Source: an uncultured Mycolicibacterium sp.
GTDB taxonomy: Bacteria; Actinomycetota; Actinomycetes; Mycobacteriales; Mycobacteriaceae
Assembly (NCBI RefSeq): GCF_937941905.1
Contig: NZ_CALDGS010000061.1
Span: 1 to 29,277, forward strand
Length of the DNA: 29,277 bases
Direction: 5' to 3'
Each line of letters starts with the position of its first letter. Position 1 is the stretch's first letter. Below are positions 7,321 to 16,853 of the stretch, in pieces. The notes under the pieces were generated by a model that was not told the origin of the DNA, searched no databases, and saw only the letters and a program-made list of their open reading frames with translations. Position numbers and translations under genes: made by a program.

Positions 7321-8073
7321 GTGACCGCCGCGGTCAAACTCCACCGAACCGTCGCACGCCGCCGCGCCGCGCGCTTCCTCGCCGAGGGCCCCAACCTCGT
7401 CGAGGCAGCGCTGCGGCGCGGTTTGGTGTCGGAGGTGTTCGCCACCGAGGCCGCCGCCGACCGGTTCGCCGACCTGCTGGCCGGCGCCCCAGTGGCACTG
7501 GTCACCGAGCGCGCCGCCAAGGCGCTGTCGGACACCGTCACCCCGGTCGGCCTGGTCGCGGTGTGCCGGATGCCGCACACCTCGCTCACCGACGTGCTGG
7601 CCGGCGACCCGCGGCTGATCGCGGTCGCCGTCGACATCGCCGAACCGGGCAACGCCGGCACCCTGATCCGCACCGCCGACGCGCTCGGCGCGGACGCGGT
7701 GGTGCTGGCCGGCAACGCCGTCGACCCGTACAACGGCAAGTGTCTGCGCGCCTCGGCGGGCAGCATCTTCAACATCCCGGTCGTCGACGACATCCCCGCC
7801 CTCGACGCCGTCGACGCCCTGCGTGCCGCCGGACTGCAGGTGCTGGCCACCACCCTCGACGGCGAGACCGACCTCGACGATGCCGGTCTGGACGCCCCGA
7901 CCGCCTGGCTGTTCGGCCCGGAGGCGCACGGGCTGGCCCCGGCGGTGGCCGAACGGGCCGACCGTCGGGTGCGGATCCCGATGCGGGGCGGCGCCGAGAG
8001 CCTCAACGTGGCCGCCGCCGCCACCATCTGTCTGTGGGAGAGCGCCCGCCGCGCCCGCGCCGCCGGGCGCTGA
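7321..8073 (+). CDS. tsnR: SpoU/TrmH-family rRNA methyltransferase (Rv1644-type)
   Basis: This SAM-dependent 2'-O-ribose methyltransferase belongs to the trefoil-knot (SPOUT) class. Its N terminus is a short RNA-binding domain (VKLHRTVARRRAARFLAEGP). The three SpoU motifs follow: AEPGNAGTLIRTADALGADA (motif 1), LFGPEAHGL (motif 2) and IPMRGGAESLNVAAAATICL (motif 3, the knot). The rRNA target is not evident from sequence. The length is 250 residues from the GTG at 7321. The in-frame codons just upstream (LTLGERSAR) resemble the N terminus of relatives, and a GGAGAGG sits 4 nt before a CTG at 7294, so translation may start there, overlapping the rplT stop. It probably reads through from the ribosomal-protein operon. 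Confidence 0.9.
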   Translation: MTAAVKLHRTVARRRAARFLAEGPNLVEAALRRGLVSEVFATEAAADRFADLLAGAPVALVTERAAKALSDTVTPVGLVAVCRMPHTSLTDVLAGDPRLIAVAVDIAEPGNAGTLIRTADALGADAVVLAGNAVDPYNGKCLRASAGSIFNIPVVDDIPALDAVDALRAAGLQVLATTLDGETDLDDAGLDAPTAWLFGPEAHGLAPAVAERADRRVRIPMRGGAESLNVAAAATICLWESARRARAAGR

Positions 8074-8081
8074 ACCGGGCC

Positions 8082-8087
8082 TAAGGT
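8082..8087 (+). promoter_or_regulatory. -10 element, leaderless start of the nucleotide cyclase
   Basis: TAAGGT fits TANNNT and ends 7 nt before a GTG at 8095. It overlaps the alternative GTG at 8086, which a transcript from this promoter could not contain. Confidence 0.45.
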
Positions 8088-8094
8088 GATCCGG

Positions 8095-8949
8095 GTGGGG
8101 GCCGAATCGGGGAGCGGACGGACCGCCTGGGGGCCGCTGGGCTGGCTGCAGGACCGCAACCACAGCGCGGGCGCGATCGACCTGGTCCGCCGGGTGCGCC
8201 GGATGCTGCCCGGCGACCCCGAGTTCGGCGACCCGCTGTCGGTGACCGGCTCCGGCGGGCCGCACGTCGCCGCCCGCGCGGCCGACCGGCTGCTGGACCG
8301 CGACGCGGTCACCCGTGAGCTCAGCCTGGGGGCGCTGCAGGTCTGGCAGGCGCTGACCGACCGGATCGCCGGCCGTGCCGCCGACCGGGAGGTCACCCTG
8401 GTGTTCACCGACCTGGTCGGGTTCTCGGCCTGGTCGCTGCGCGCCGGCGACGACGCGGCGCTGCGGCTGCTGCGCCGGGTCGCCCAGGTCACCGAGCCGC
8501 CGCTGCTGGCCGCCGGCGGGCACATCGTCAAACGGCTCGGCGACGGCGCCATGGTCGTCTTCGCCGAGCCCGGCACCGCCGTCGGCGCCGTGCTGGAGGC
8601 GCTGGAGGCGGTGCGCACCGTCGAGGTCGACGGCCACACCCCGCGCATGCGTGCCGGGATCCACACCGGCCGGCCCCAGCGCATCGGCGCCGACTGGCTC
8701 GGCGTCGACGTCAACATCGCCGCCCGGGTGATGGAGCGGGCCACCCGCGGCGGGCTCGTGGTCTCCGGGGCCACCCTGGACCGCATCGGTCCGGCCGAGC
8801 TGGACGCGCTGGGGGTGAGCGCCAAACGGCTGCGCCGGCCGCTGTTCTCGCCGCGGCAACCCGGTCTGCCCGACGACCTGGCGCTGTACCGGCTGCGGCG
8901 GCGCGGCGCGGCGGGCCCCGACGAGCCCGACGACGAGGTGGGTGCGTGA
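8095..8949 (+). CDS. Class III adenylate/guanylate cyclase (Rv1647-type)
   Basis: The protein is predicted to make cyclic AMP from ATP. The N-terminal 90 residues form a helical domain found in mycobacterial cyclases (GWLQDRNHSAGAIDLVRRVR). The catalytic domain spans about residues 98-275. All key positions are present: metal-binding Asp106 (VFTDLVGFS) and Asp150 (GDGAMVVF), the adenine-selecting Lys146 (HIVKRLGDG), and Asn207 and Arg211 (DVNIAARV). It is therefore likely active as a homodimer. There is no membrane segment. The start is set at GTG 8095 because of the TAAGGT -10 seven bases upstream; GTG 8086, in frame, is the alternative. It lies between tsnR and pheS, as Rv1647 lies before pheS in M. 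tuberculosis. Confidence 0.92.
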   Translation: MGAESGSGRTAWGPLGWLQDRNHSAGAIDLVRRVRRMLPGDPEFGDPLSVTGSGGPHVAARAADRLLDRDAVTRELSLGALQVWQALTDRIAGRAADREVTLVFTDLVGFSAWSLRAGDDAALRLLRRVAQVTEPPLLAAGGHIVKRLGDGAMVVFAEPGTAVGAVLEALEAVRTVEVDGHTPRMRAGIHTGRPQRIGADWLGVDVNIAARVMERATRGGLVVSGATLDRIGPAELDALGVSAKRLRRPLFSPRQPGLPDDLALYRLRRRGAAGPDEPDDEVGA

Positions 8950-8973
8950 CGAAGGCCGCATCGGGCCATCGCC

Positions 8974-8979
8974 TATGAT
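8974..8979 (+). promoter_or_regulatory. -10 element, leaderless start of pheS
   Basis: TATGAT differs from TATAAT by one base and ends exactly 6 nt before the GTG at 8986. This is one of the clearest leaderless promoters in the window. With no leader there is no room for a T-box or attenuator controlling pheST. Confidence 0.65.
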
Positions 8980-8985
8980 CGCCGG

Positions 8986-10029
8986 GTGGCTGATCGGCCA
9001 ATTGATCTCTCCGAGGAAGCGCTGACCAGAGCCGTCAGCGCGGCACGACATGCGTTCGCGGCGGCGTCCGACCTCGAGGCGCTGGCCCGCGCCAAGACCG
9101 AACACCTCGGCGACCGCTCCGAGCTGGCACTCGCGCGGCAGGCGCTGGGCGGCCTGCCCAAGGCCGAGCGCGCCGACGCCGGCAAGCGGGTGAACCTGGC
9201 GCGCGCCGAGGCGCAGCGGGTCTACGAGGAACGGCTGGCGGTGCTGCGCGCCGAGCGCGACGCCGCGGTGCTGGTCGCCGAGCGCATCGACGTCACGCTG
9301 CCGTCGACCCGCCAGCCGGTCGGGGCCCGCCATCCCATCACCATCCTGTCCGAGCGGGTGGTGGACACCTTCGTGGCGATGGGCTGGGAGCTCGCCGAGG
9401 GGCCGGAGGTCGAGACCGAGCAGTTCAACTTCGACGCGCTGAACTTCCCGCCGGACCACCCCGCGCGCAGCGAGTCGGATACCTTCCACATCGCGCCGGA
9501 GGGGTCGCGCCAGGTGCTGCGCACCCACACCTCGCCGGTGCAGATCCGGGCGCTGCTCGAGCGCGACCTGCCGGTCTACGTGGTCTCGGTGGGCCGCACC
9601 TTCCGCACCGACGAACTCGACGCCACCCACACCCCGGTGTTCCACCAGGTCGAGGGGCTGGCGGTGGACAAGGGGCTGACCATGGCGCACCTGCGCGGCA
9701 CGCTGGACGCGTTCGCGCGCGCCGAGTTCGGGCCCAACGCCCGCACCCGGTTCCGCCCGCACTTCTTCCCGTTCACCGAGCCGTCGGCCGAGGTCGACAT
9801 CTGGTTCGAGAACAAGAAGGGCGGCCCGGGCTGGGTCGAGTGGGGCGGTTGCGGCATGGTGAACCCGAACGTGCTGCGCGCCTGCGGCATCGACCCGGAG
9901 GAGTACTCCGGCTTCGCCTTCGGCATGGGACTGGAGCGCACGCTGCAGTTCCGCAACGGCATTCCGGACATGCGTGACATGGTGGAGGGTGACGTGCGCT
10001 TCTCGCTGCCGTTCGGGGTGGGCATCTGA
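8986..10029 (+). CDS. pheS: Phenylalanyl-tRNA synthetase alpha subunit
   Basis: This is the catalytic subunit of the alpha2-beta2 enzyme that attaches phenylalanine to tRNA-Phe. The 347-residue protein has the N-terminal coiled-coil that contacts tRNA (about 10-95), then the class II core: motif 1 region (PITILSERVVDTFVAMGWEL), motif 2 (VGRTFRTDELDATHTPVFHQ) and motif 3 (GFAFGMGLERTLQFRNGIPD). Length and ends match the family. The GTG start follows a TATGAT -10 by 6 nt, so the message is probably leaderless. The stop overlaps the pheT start by one base (TGATG), which implies coupled translation of the two subunits. Confidence 0.97.
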   Translation: MADRPIDLSEEALTRAVSAARHAFAAASDLEALARAKTEHLGDRSELALARQALGGLPKAERADAGKRVNLARAEAQRVYEERLAVLRAERDAAVLVAERIDVTLPSTRQPVGARHPITILSERVVDTFVAMGWELAEGPEVETEQFNFDALNFPPDHPARSESDTFHIAPEGSRQVLRTHTSPVQIRALLERDLPVYVVSVGRTFRTDELDATHTPVFHQVEGLAVDKGLTMAHLRGTLDAFARAEFGPNARTRFRPHFFPFTEPSAEVDIWFENKKGGPGWVEWGGCGMVNPNVLRACGIDPEEYSGFAFGMGLERTLQFRNGIPDMRDMVEGDVRFSLPFGVGI

Positions 10030-12518
10030 TGCGGCTGCCGTACAGCTGGCTGCGGGAGGTCGTGCAGGTCGGCGCCCCGGGCTGGGACGTCCCGCCCGCC
10101 GAGCTCGAACAGACCCTGATCCGCATCGGCCACGAGGTCGAGGAGGTCATCACCCCGGGCCCGGTCAGCGGGCCGCTGACCGTCGGCCGGGTGGTCGAGA
10201 TCGAGGAGCTCACCGGCTTCAAGAAGCCCATCCGGGCCTGCAAGGTCGATGTCGGCGAGCCGGAGCCGCGTGACATCATCTGCGGGGCAAGGAATTTCAA
10301 GGTCGGTGACCTGGTCGTGGTGGCGCTGCCCGGCACCGTGCTGCCCGGCGACTTCACCATCACCAGCCGCAAGACCTACGGGCGGGTCTCCGACGGCATG
10401 ATCTGCTCGGCGGCCGAGCTGAACTTCGGTGCCGACGCCTCGGGCATTCTGGTGCTGCCGGCCGGCACCGCCGAGCCCGGCGCCTCGGCGATCGAGGTGC
10501 TCGGCTTCGACGACGTGGTGTTCCACCTGGCCATCACCCCCGACCGCGGCTACTGCCTGTCGGTGCGCGGTATGGCCCGCGAGATCGCCTGCGCCTACGA
10601 CCTGGACTTCGTCGACCCGGCCGAGCGGGTCGCGCCGCTGCCCGCCGAGGGCGAGGCGTGGCCGCTGACCATCCGCCCCGGCACCGGGGTGCAGCGCTTC
10701 GGCCTGCGCCCGGTCACCGGCATCGACCCGGCCGCGGTCAGCCCGTGGTGGCTGCAGCGGCGGCTGCTGCTGTCCGGTATCCGCGCCATCTCGCCGGCCG
10801 TCGACGTCACCAACTACGTGATGCTCGAGCTCGGCCACCCGATGCACGCCCACGACCGCAGCCTGATCACCGGCGGCTTCACCGTGCGGTTCGCCGAGCC
10901 GGGGGAGAAGGTGGTCACCCTCGACGACGTCGAGCGCACCCTGGACCCGGTCGACGTGCTGATCGCCGACGACGTCGCGGTCGCCGCGATCGGCGGCGTG
11001 ATGGGCACCGCCACCACCGAGGTCCGCGACACCACCACCGACGTGCTGCTCGAGGCCGCGGTGTGGGATCCGGCCGCGGTGTCGCGCACCCAGCGCCGGC
11101 TGCACCTGACCAGCGAGGCGGGCCGCCGCTACGAGCGCACCGTCGACCCCGCCATCTCGGTGGTCGCGCTGGACCGCTGCGCGGCGCTGCTCGCCGAGAT
11201 CGCCGGTGGCACCGTCGAACCCACGCTCACCGACTGGCGCGGCGAACCGCCCCGGCAGGACTGGACCCACCCGCCGGTCGGCATGCCGGTGGACCTGCCC
11301 GACCGCACCGCCGGGGTCGACTACGGCACCGACGCGGTGGTGCGCCGGCTCACCCAGATCGGCGCCCGGGTCGACGTCGACGGCGACCGGCTCACCGCGG
11401 TGCCGCCGAGCTGGCGGCCCGACCTGGTGCAGCCGGCCGACCTGGTCGAGGAGGTGCTGCGGCTGGAGGGCCTGGAGCGGATCCCGTCGGTGCTGCCGGC
11501 CGCGCCGGCCGGGCGCGGGCTGACCCGCGCCCAGCGGCGCCGCCGCGCGGTGAGCAAGGCGCTGGCGCTGTCCGGCTACGTCGAGGTGCTGCCCACCCCG
11601 TTCCTGCCCGCCGGGGTGTTCGACCAGTGGGGCCTGGCCGACGACGACCCGCGCCGGGTCACCACCCGGGTGCTCAACCCGCTGGAGTCCGACCGCCCGC
11701 AGCTGGCCACCACGCTGCTGCCGGGACTGCTGGAGGCGTTGGTGCGCAACGTCTCCCGCGGTGCGGTGGACCTCTCGCTGTTCGCCGTGCAGCAGGTGGT
11801 GCAGCCCACCGCGCAGACCCGCGGCATGGCGCGCATCCCCACCGACCGCCGGCCCACCGACGAGGAGCTCGCCGCGCTGAACGCGTCGCTGCCGCACCAG
11901 CCGCAGCACGTCGCGGTGGTGCTCGCCGGGCTGCGCGAACCGGCCGGGCCGTGGGGTCCGGGCCGGCCCGCCGACGCCTACGACGCGTTCGAGGCGGTGC
12001 GCATCATCTGCCGGGCGGCCGGGGTGGAGCCCACCCTGCGGGCCGCGCAGCGGCTGCCGTGGCATCCGGGCCGGTGCGCCGAGGTGCTCGTGGACGGGGC
12101 CGTGGTCGGCCACGCCGGTCAGCTGCACCCGGCGGTGATCGAGCGGTCCGGGCTGCCCAAGGGCACCTGCGCGGTGGAGCTGAACCTCGACGCGATGCCG
12201 ATCGTGGAACACAATCCCGCCCCGCGGGTGTCGCCGTTCCCGGCGGTGTTCCAGGACATCAGCCTCGTGGTCGATGCCGACGTGCCGGCCCGGGACGTGG
12301 TCGAGGCGGTGCGCGACGGCGCCGGCGAGCTGCTCGAGGACGTGCGGCTGTTCGACGTCTACACCGGGCCGCAGATCGGCGAGGGCCGCAAGTCGCTGAC
12401 GCTGGCGCTGCGGTTCCGGGCCGCCGACCGCACGCTCACCGAGGACGAGGCGAGTGCGGCGCGGCAGGCCGCGGTGGCCACCGCGGCCGAGCGGGTCGGC
12501 GCGGTGCTGCGCGGCTGA
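10029..12518 (+). CDS. pheT: Phenylalanyl-tRNA synthetase beta subunit
   Basis: This is the non-catalytic partner of PheS, with tRNA-binding and Phe/Tyr editing functions. The 829 residues show the usual order: start MRLPYSWLREVVQ, EMAP-like OB fold (about 40-150, ICGARNFKVGDLVVVALPGT), B3/B4 editing region (about 210-380, SPAVDVTNYVMLELGHPMHA), B5 domain (about 400-480), a synthetase-like core, and the C-terminal FDX-ACB domain (PFPAVFQDISLVVDADVPAR to the end). The start overlaps the pheS stop by one base. In H37Rv a PE_PGRS gene follows pheT, from memory; here argC follows directly. Confidence 0.97.
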   Translation: MRLPYSWLREVVQVGAPGWDVPPAELEQTLIRIGHEVEEVITPGPVSGPLTVGRVVEIEELTGFKKPIRACKVDVGEPEPRDIICGARNFKVGDLVVVALPGTVLPGDFTITSRKTYGRVSDGMICSAAELNFGADASGILVLPAGTAEPGASAIEVLGFDDVVFHLAITPDRGYCLSVRGMAREIACAYDLDFVDPAERVAPLPAEGEAWPLTIRPGTGVQRFGLRPVTGIDPAAVSPWWLQRRLLLSGIRAISPAVDVTNYVMLELGHPMHAHDRSLITGGFTVRFAEPGEKVVTLDDVERTLDPVDVLIADDVAVAAIGGVMGTATTEVRDTTTDVLLEAAVWDPAAVSRTQRRLHLTSEAGRRYERTVDPAISVVALDRCAALLAEIAGGTVEPTLTDWRGEPPRQDWTHPPVGMPVDLPDRTAGVDYGTDAVVRRLTQIGARVDVDGDRLTAVPPSWRPDLVQPADLVEEVLRLEGLERIPSVLPAAPAGRGLTRAQRRRRAVSKALALSGYVEVLPTPFLPAGVFDQWGLADDDPRRVTTRVLNPLESDRPQLATTLLPGLLEALVRNVSRGAVDLSLFAVQQVVQPTAQTRGMARIPTDRRPTDEELAALNASLPHQPQHVAVVLAGLREPAGPWGPGRPADAYDAFEAVRIICRAAGVEPTLRAAQRLPWHPGRCAEVLVDGAVVGHAGQLHPAVIERSGLPKGTCAVELNLDAMPIVEHNPAPRVSPFPAVFQDISLVVDADVPARDVVEAVRDGAGELLEDVRLFDVYTGPQIGEGRKSLTLALRFRAADRTLTEDEASAARQAAVATAAERVGAVLRG

Positions 12519-12545
12519 GCCGCAGGTTATGGATTTGCATCGGAC

Positions 12546-12559
12546 TGCATAATCATGCA
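12546..12559 (+). promoter_or_regulatory. ArgR operator (ARG box) at the argC promoter
   Basis: TGCATAATCATGCA is a perfect inverted repeat (TGCAT-N4-ATGCA). It fits the operator form I recall for M. tuberculosis ArgR, TTGCAT-N4-ATGCAA. A further half-site, TTGCAT at 12535-12540, lies 5 bp upstream, as ARG boxes often come in pairs. The box overlaps a -10-like CATAAT (12548-12553) and ends 10 bp before the argC ATG, so ArgR with arginine should block transcription of the whole arg run. Confidence 0.75.
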
Positions 12560-12569
12560 TCATGGCTCC

Positions 12570-13604
12570 ATGATTTCCGTGGCCGTCGCCGGCGCCAGCG
12601 GCTATGCCGGCGGCGAGATCCTGCGCCTGCTGCTCGGACATCCCGCCTACGCCGACGGTCGCCTGCGTATCGGTGCGCTCACCGCCGCCTCGAACGCCGG
12701 TTCGCTGCTCGGCGCACACCACCCGCACCTGCTGCCGCTCGCCGACCGGGAGCTGGCGCCCACCGAGGCCGCCGTGCTGGCCGGCCACGACGTGGTGTTT
12801 CTCGCGCTGCCGCACGGGCATTCGGCCGCGCTGGCCGAACAGCTCGGGCCGGACGTGCTGATCATCGACTGCGGGGCGGACTTCCGGCTCACCGACGCCG
12901 CCGACTGGGAGCGGTTCTACGGCTCACCGCACGCCGGCAGCTGGCCCTACGGGCTGCCCGAGCTGCCCGGCGGGCGGGACCGGCTGCGCGGCGCCAAGCG
13001 GATCGCGGTGCCCGGCTGCTATCCGACCGCGGCGCTGCTGGCGCTGGTCCCGGCGGTGGCTGCCGGGCTGGTCGAGCCGAAGGTCACCGTGGTCGCGGTG
13101 AGCGGCACCTCCGGGGCCGGCCGGGCCGCGAAGGTGGACCTGCTGGCCAGCGAGGTGATCGGGTCGGCACGGGCCTACAACGTCGGCGGCCGGCACCGGC
13201 ACACCCCGGAGATCGCCCAGGGGCTGCGGGCGGTCACCGACGCCGAGGTCACCGTGTCGTTCACCCCGGTGCTCATCCCGACCGCGCGCGGCATCCTGGC
13301 CACCTGCACCGCCCGCACCGAGGCCACCGTCGACGAGCTGCGCGCCGTCTACGAGAAGGCCTACGGCGCCGAGCCGTTCGTGCACCTGCTGCCCGAGGGC
13401 CGGCTGCCGGCCACCGGCTCGGTGATCGGCAGCAACGCCGCCCAGCTGGCCGTCGCCGTCGACGCGGCGGCGCACACCTTCATCGCGCTGGCGGCCATCG
13501 ACAACCTGGTCAAGGGCACCGGTGGGGCCGCCGTGCAGTCCATGAACATCGCGTTGGGTTGGCCGGAGACGGAAGGGCTTTCGATCGTGGGAGTGGCGCC
13601 GTGA
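12570..13604 (+). CDS. argC: N-acetyl-gamma-glutamyl-phosphate reductase
   Basis: This is the third step of arginine synthesis, the NADPH-dependent reduction of N-acetylglutamyl-phosphate to the semialdehyde. The 344-residue protein opens with the dinucleotide-binding loop (VAVAGASGYAGGEILRLLLG). The active-site Cys is in VPGCYPTAALLAL and the catalytic His in GGRHRHTPEIAQGL. ATG 12570 is preferred over the in-frame ATG 12555, because similarity starts at MISVAVAGASG and 12555 lies inside the ArgR box. It is the first gene of the arginine run, and its stop overlaps argJ by 4 nt (GTGA). Confidence 0.96.
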   Translation: MISVAVAGASGYAGGEILRLLLGHPAYADGRLRIGALTAASNAGSLLGAHHPHLLPLADRELAPTEAAVLAGHDVVFLALPHGHSAALAEQLGPDVLIIDCGADFRLTDAADWERFYGSPHAGSWPYGLPELPGGRDRLRGAKRIAVPGCYPTAALLALVPAVAAGLVEPKVTVVAVSGTSGAGRAAKVDLLASEVIGSARAYNVGGRHRHTPEIAQGLRAVTDAEVTVSFTPVLIPTARGILATCTARTEATVDELRAVYEKAYGAEPFVHLLPEGRLPATGSVIGSNAAQLAVAVDAAAHTFIALAAIDNLVKGTGGAAVQSMNIALGWPETEGLSIVGVAP

Positions 13605-14811
13605 GCGAGACCGCGAAGACCGTTCGGCTGGTGCGGACCCAGGGCGTGACCGCCCCGGCCGGCTTCCGCGCGACCGGGGTGTCGGCCGGGATCAAGGCCT
13701 CCGGCGCGCCGGATCTGGCCCTGGTGTTCAACGAGGGCCCGGACTACCACGCCGCCGGGGTGTTCACCAGCAACCAGGTCAAGGCCGCGCCGGTGCTGTG
13801 GACCCGGCAGGTGCTCAAGACCGGGCGGCTGCGCGCGGTGGTGCTCAACTCCGGCTGCGCCAACGCCTGCACCGGCCCGCAGGGCTTCCAGGACGCGCAC
13901 ACCACCGCCGAGGCGGTGGCCCGCGAACTGTCGGAGTGGGGCACCGAGACCGGCCCGATCGAGGTCGCAGTGTGCTCCACCGGGCTGATCGGCGATCTGC
14001 TGCCGATGGAGAAGGTGCTCGCCGGGGTCAAGGACGCGGTGCACGAACTCGCCGGCGGGCTGACCGGCGGCGAGGAGGCCGCCCGCGCCATCATGACCAC
14101 CGACACCGTGCCCAAGCAGGTCGCGCTGCACCACCCGGGCAAGTGGAACGTCGGCGGGATGGCCAAGGGCGCGGGCATGATGGCGCCGTCGCTGGCCACC
14201 ATGCTCGTGGTGCTGACCACCGACGCGGTCGCCGACGCCGCGGCCCTCGACGCCGCGCTGCGCAAGGCCGCCGAGCGGACCTTCAACCGGCTCGACATCG
14301 ACGGCAGCTGCTCGACCAACGACACCGTGCTGCTGCTGGCCTCCGGCGCCAGCGAGGTCCGGCCCAGCCAGGACGAACTCGAGGACGCGGTGCTGCGGGT
14401 CTGCGCGGACCTGTGCGCGCAGCTGCAGGCCGACGCCGAGGGCGTGACCAAGCGGATCAACATCACCGTCACCGGCGCCCCCAGCGAGGCCGACGCGCTC
14501 ACCGCGGCCCGGATGGTGGCCCGCGACAGCCTGGTCAAGACCGCGATGTTCGGCTCCGACCCGAACTGGGGCCGGGTGCTGGCCGCGGTCGGCATGGTGC
14601 CGTTCACCATCGATCCGGACCGGATCACGGTGTCGTTCAACGGATCCCCGGTGTGCGTCAACGGCTACGGCGCGCCCGGCGCGCGCGAGGTGGACCTGTC
14701 CGGCGCGGACATCGACGTCGTCGTCGACCTGAACCTCGGTGACGGCGAGGCCACGGTGCGCACCACCGACCTGTCGCACGCCTACGTCGAAGAGAACTCG
14801 GCCTACAGCTC

Positions 14812-14815
<4 letters not shown>
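13601..14815 (+). CDS. argJ: Ornithine acetyltransferase / N-acetylglutamate synthase
   Basis: ArgJ moves the acetyl group from N-acetylornithine to glutamate, recycling it in the pathway. The 404-residue precursor cuts itself into alpha and beta chains at the Ala-Thr bond in KGAGMMAPSLATMLVVLTTD. Thr200 becomes the N-terminal nucleophile, the same number I recall for the M. tuberculosis enzyme. The oxyanion-hole motif CSTGLIG is at residues 125-131. The GTG start overlaps the argC stop, and the TGA overlaps the argB ATG. Whether it also makes acetylglutamate from acetyl-CoA cannot be read from sequence. Confidence 0.96.
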
Positions 14816-15686
<871 letters not shown>

Positions 15687-15690
<4 letters not shown>

Positions 15691-16853
15691 CGCTGTTGGA
15701 GCGGTGGCAGGCCGTGATGATGAACAACTACGGCACCCCGCCGCTGGCGCTGGCCGCCGGGGAGGGCGCGGTGGTCACCGACGTCGACGGCAAGCGCTAC
15801 CTCGACCTGCTCGGCGGCATCGCCGTCAACGTGCTCGGGCACCGGCACCCGGCCGTCATCGAGGCGGTCACCCGCCAGCTCGACACGCTGGGCCACACCT
15901 CGAATCTGTACGCCCACGAACCGGGCGTGGCGCTGGCCGAACACCTCGTCGCCCACCTCGGCGTGCCGGCGCGGGTGTTCTTCTGCAACTCCGGCACCGA
16001 GGCCAACGAGGTGGCCTTCAAGATCACCCGGCTGACCGGCCGGACCCGGATCGTCGCCGCCGAGGGCGCCTTCCACGGCCGCACCATGGGCTCGCTGGCG
16101 CTGACCGGCCAGCCGGCCAAGCAGAAGCCGTTCGAGCCGCTGCCCGGTTACGTCAGCCACGTGCCCTACGGCGACGTGGCGGCCCTGGAGCAGGCGGTGG
16201 ACGCGCAGACCGCGGCGGTGTTCCTGGAGCCCATCATGGGGGAGGGCGGCGTGGTCACCCCGCCGGCGGGCTACCTGGCCGCCGCCCGGGAGATCACCAG
16301 CCGGCACGGCGCGCTGCTGGTGCTCGACGAGGTGCAGACCGGCGTCGGGCGCACCGGCCGGTTCTTCTGCCACCAGTACGACGGGGTGACCCCGGACGTG
16401 ATCACCCTGGCCAAGGGGCTGGGCGGCGGGCTGCCGATCGGCGCCTGCCTGGCCGTGGGCGCGGCCGGCGACCTGCTCACCCCGGGCATGCACGGCAGCA
16501 CCTTCGGCGGCAACCCGGTGTGCACCGCCGCGGCGCTGGCGGTGCTGCGGGTGCTCGACGAGCAGGGCCTCGTCCCGCGCGCCGAGGTGCTCGGCAAGAC
16601 GCTGCGCGACGGCATCGAGCAGCTGGGCGACCCGCTGGTCGACCACGTGCGCGGCCGCGGCCTGCTGCTCGGCGTGGTGCTGACCGCCCCGGTCGCCAAG
16701 GCGGTGGAGGCCGCCGCCCGGGAGGCCGGGTTCCTGGTCAACGCCGCCAACGACGCGGTGATCCGGCTGGCCCCGCCGCTGGTGATCACCGAGGCACAGA
16801 TCGACGAGTTCCTGGGCGCCCTGCCCGCGATTCTGGCGAAGGGACGCGGATGA
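15687..16853 (+). CDS. argD: Acetylornithine aminotransferase
   Basis: ArgD makes N-acetylornithine from the semialdehyde using glutamate and pyridoxal phosphate. The 388-residue class III aminotransferase has the cofactor phosphate loop (NSGTEANEVAFK, about 101-112), Asp214 in VLDEVQTGVGRTG, and the Schiff-base Lys243 in ITLAKGLGGGLPIGA. The conserved HGSTFGGNPV contacts the partner subunit. Length and ends are normal. It overlaps argB and argF by 4 nt each. In some bacteria ArgD also serves lysine synthesis; this cannot be judged here. Confidence 0.96.

Noticed and set aside
8950..8985. T-box or attenuator before pheST
   Set aside because: The gap is 36 nt and a TATGAT -10 stands 6 nt before the start, so there is almost no leader RNA.
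12555..12557. ATG at 12555 as the argC start
   Set aside because: It lies inside the ArgR palindrome and adds residues (MHHGS) not seen in the family; the N terminus fits ATG 12570.
9576..12821. Open frame of about 1080 codons on the minus strand opposite pheS/pheT
   Set aside because: It mirrors the codon pattern of pheST, has a low-complexity composition and no recognisable domain. The same holds for the long minus frames opposite 7132-9762 and 23226-26306.
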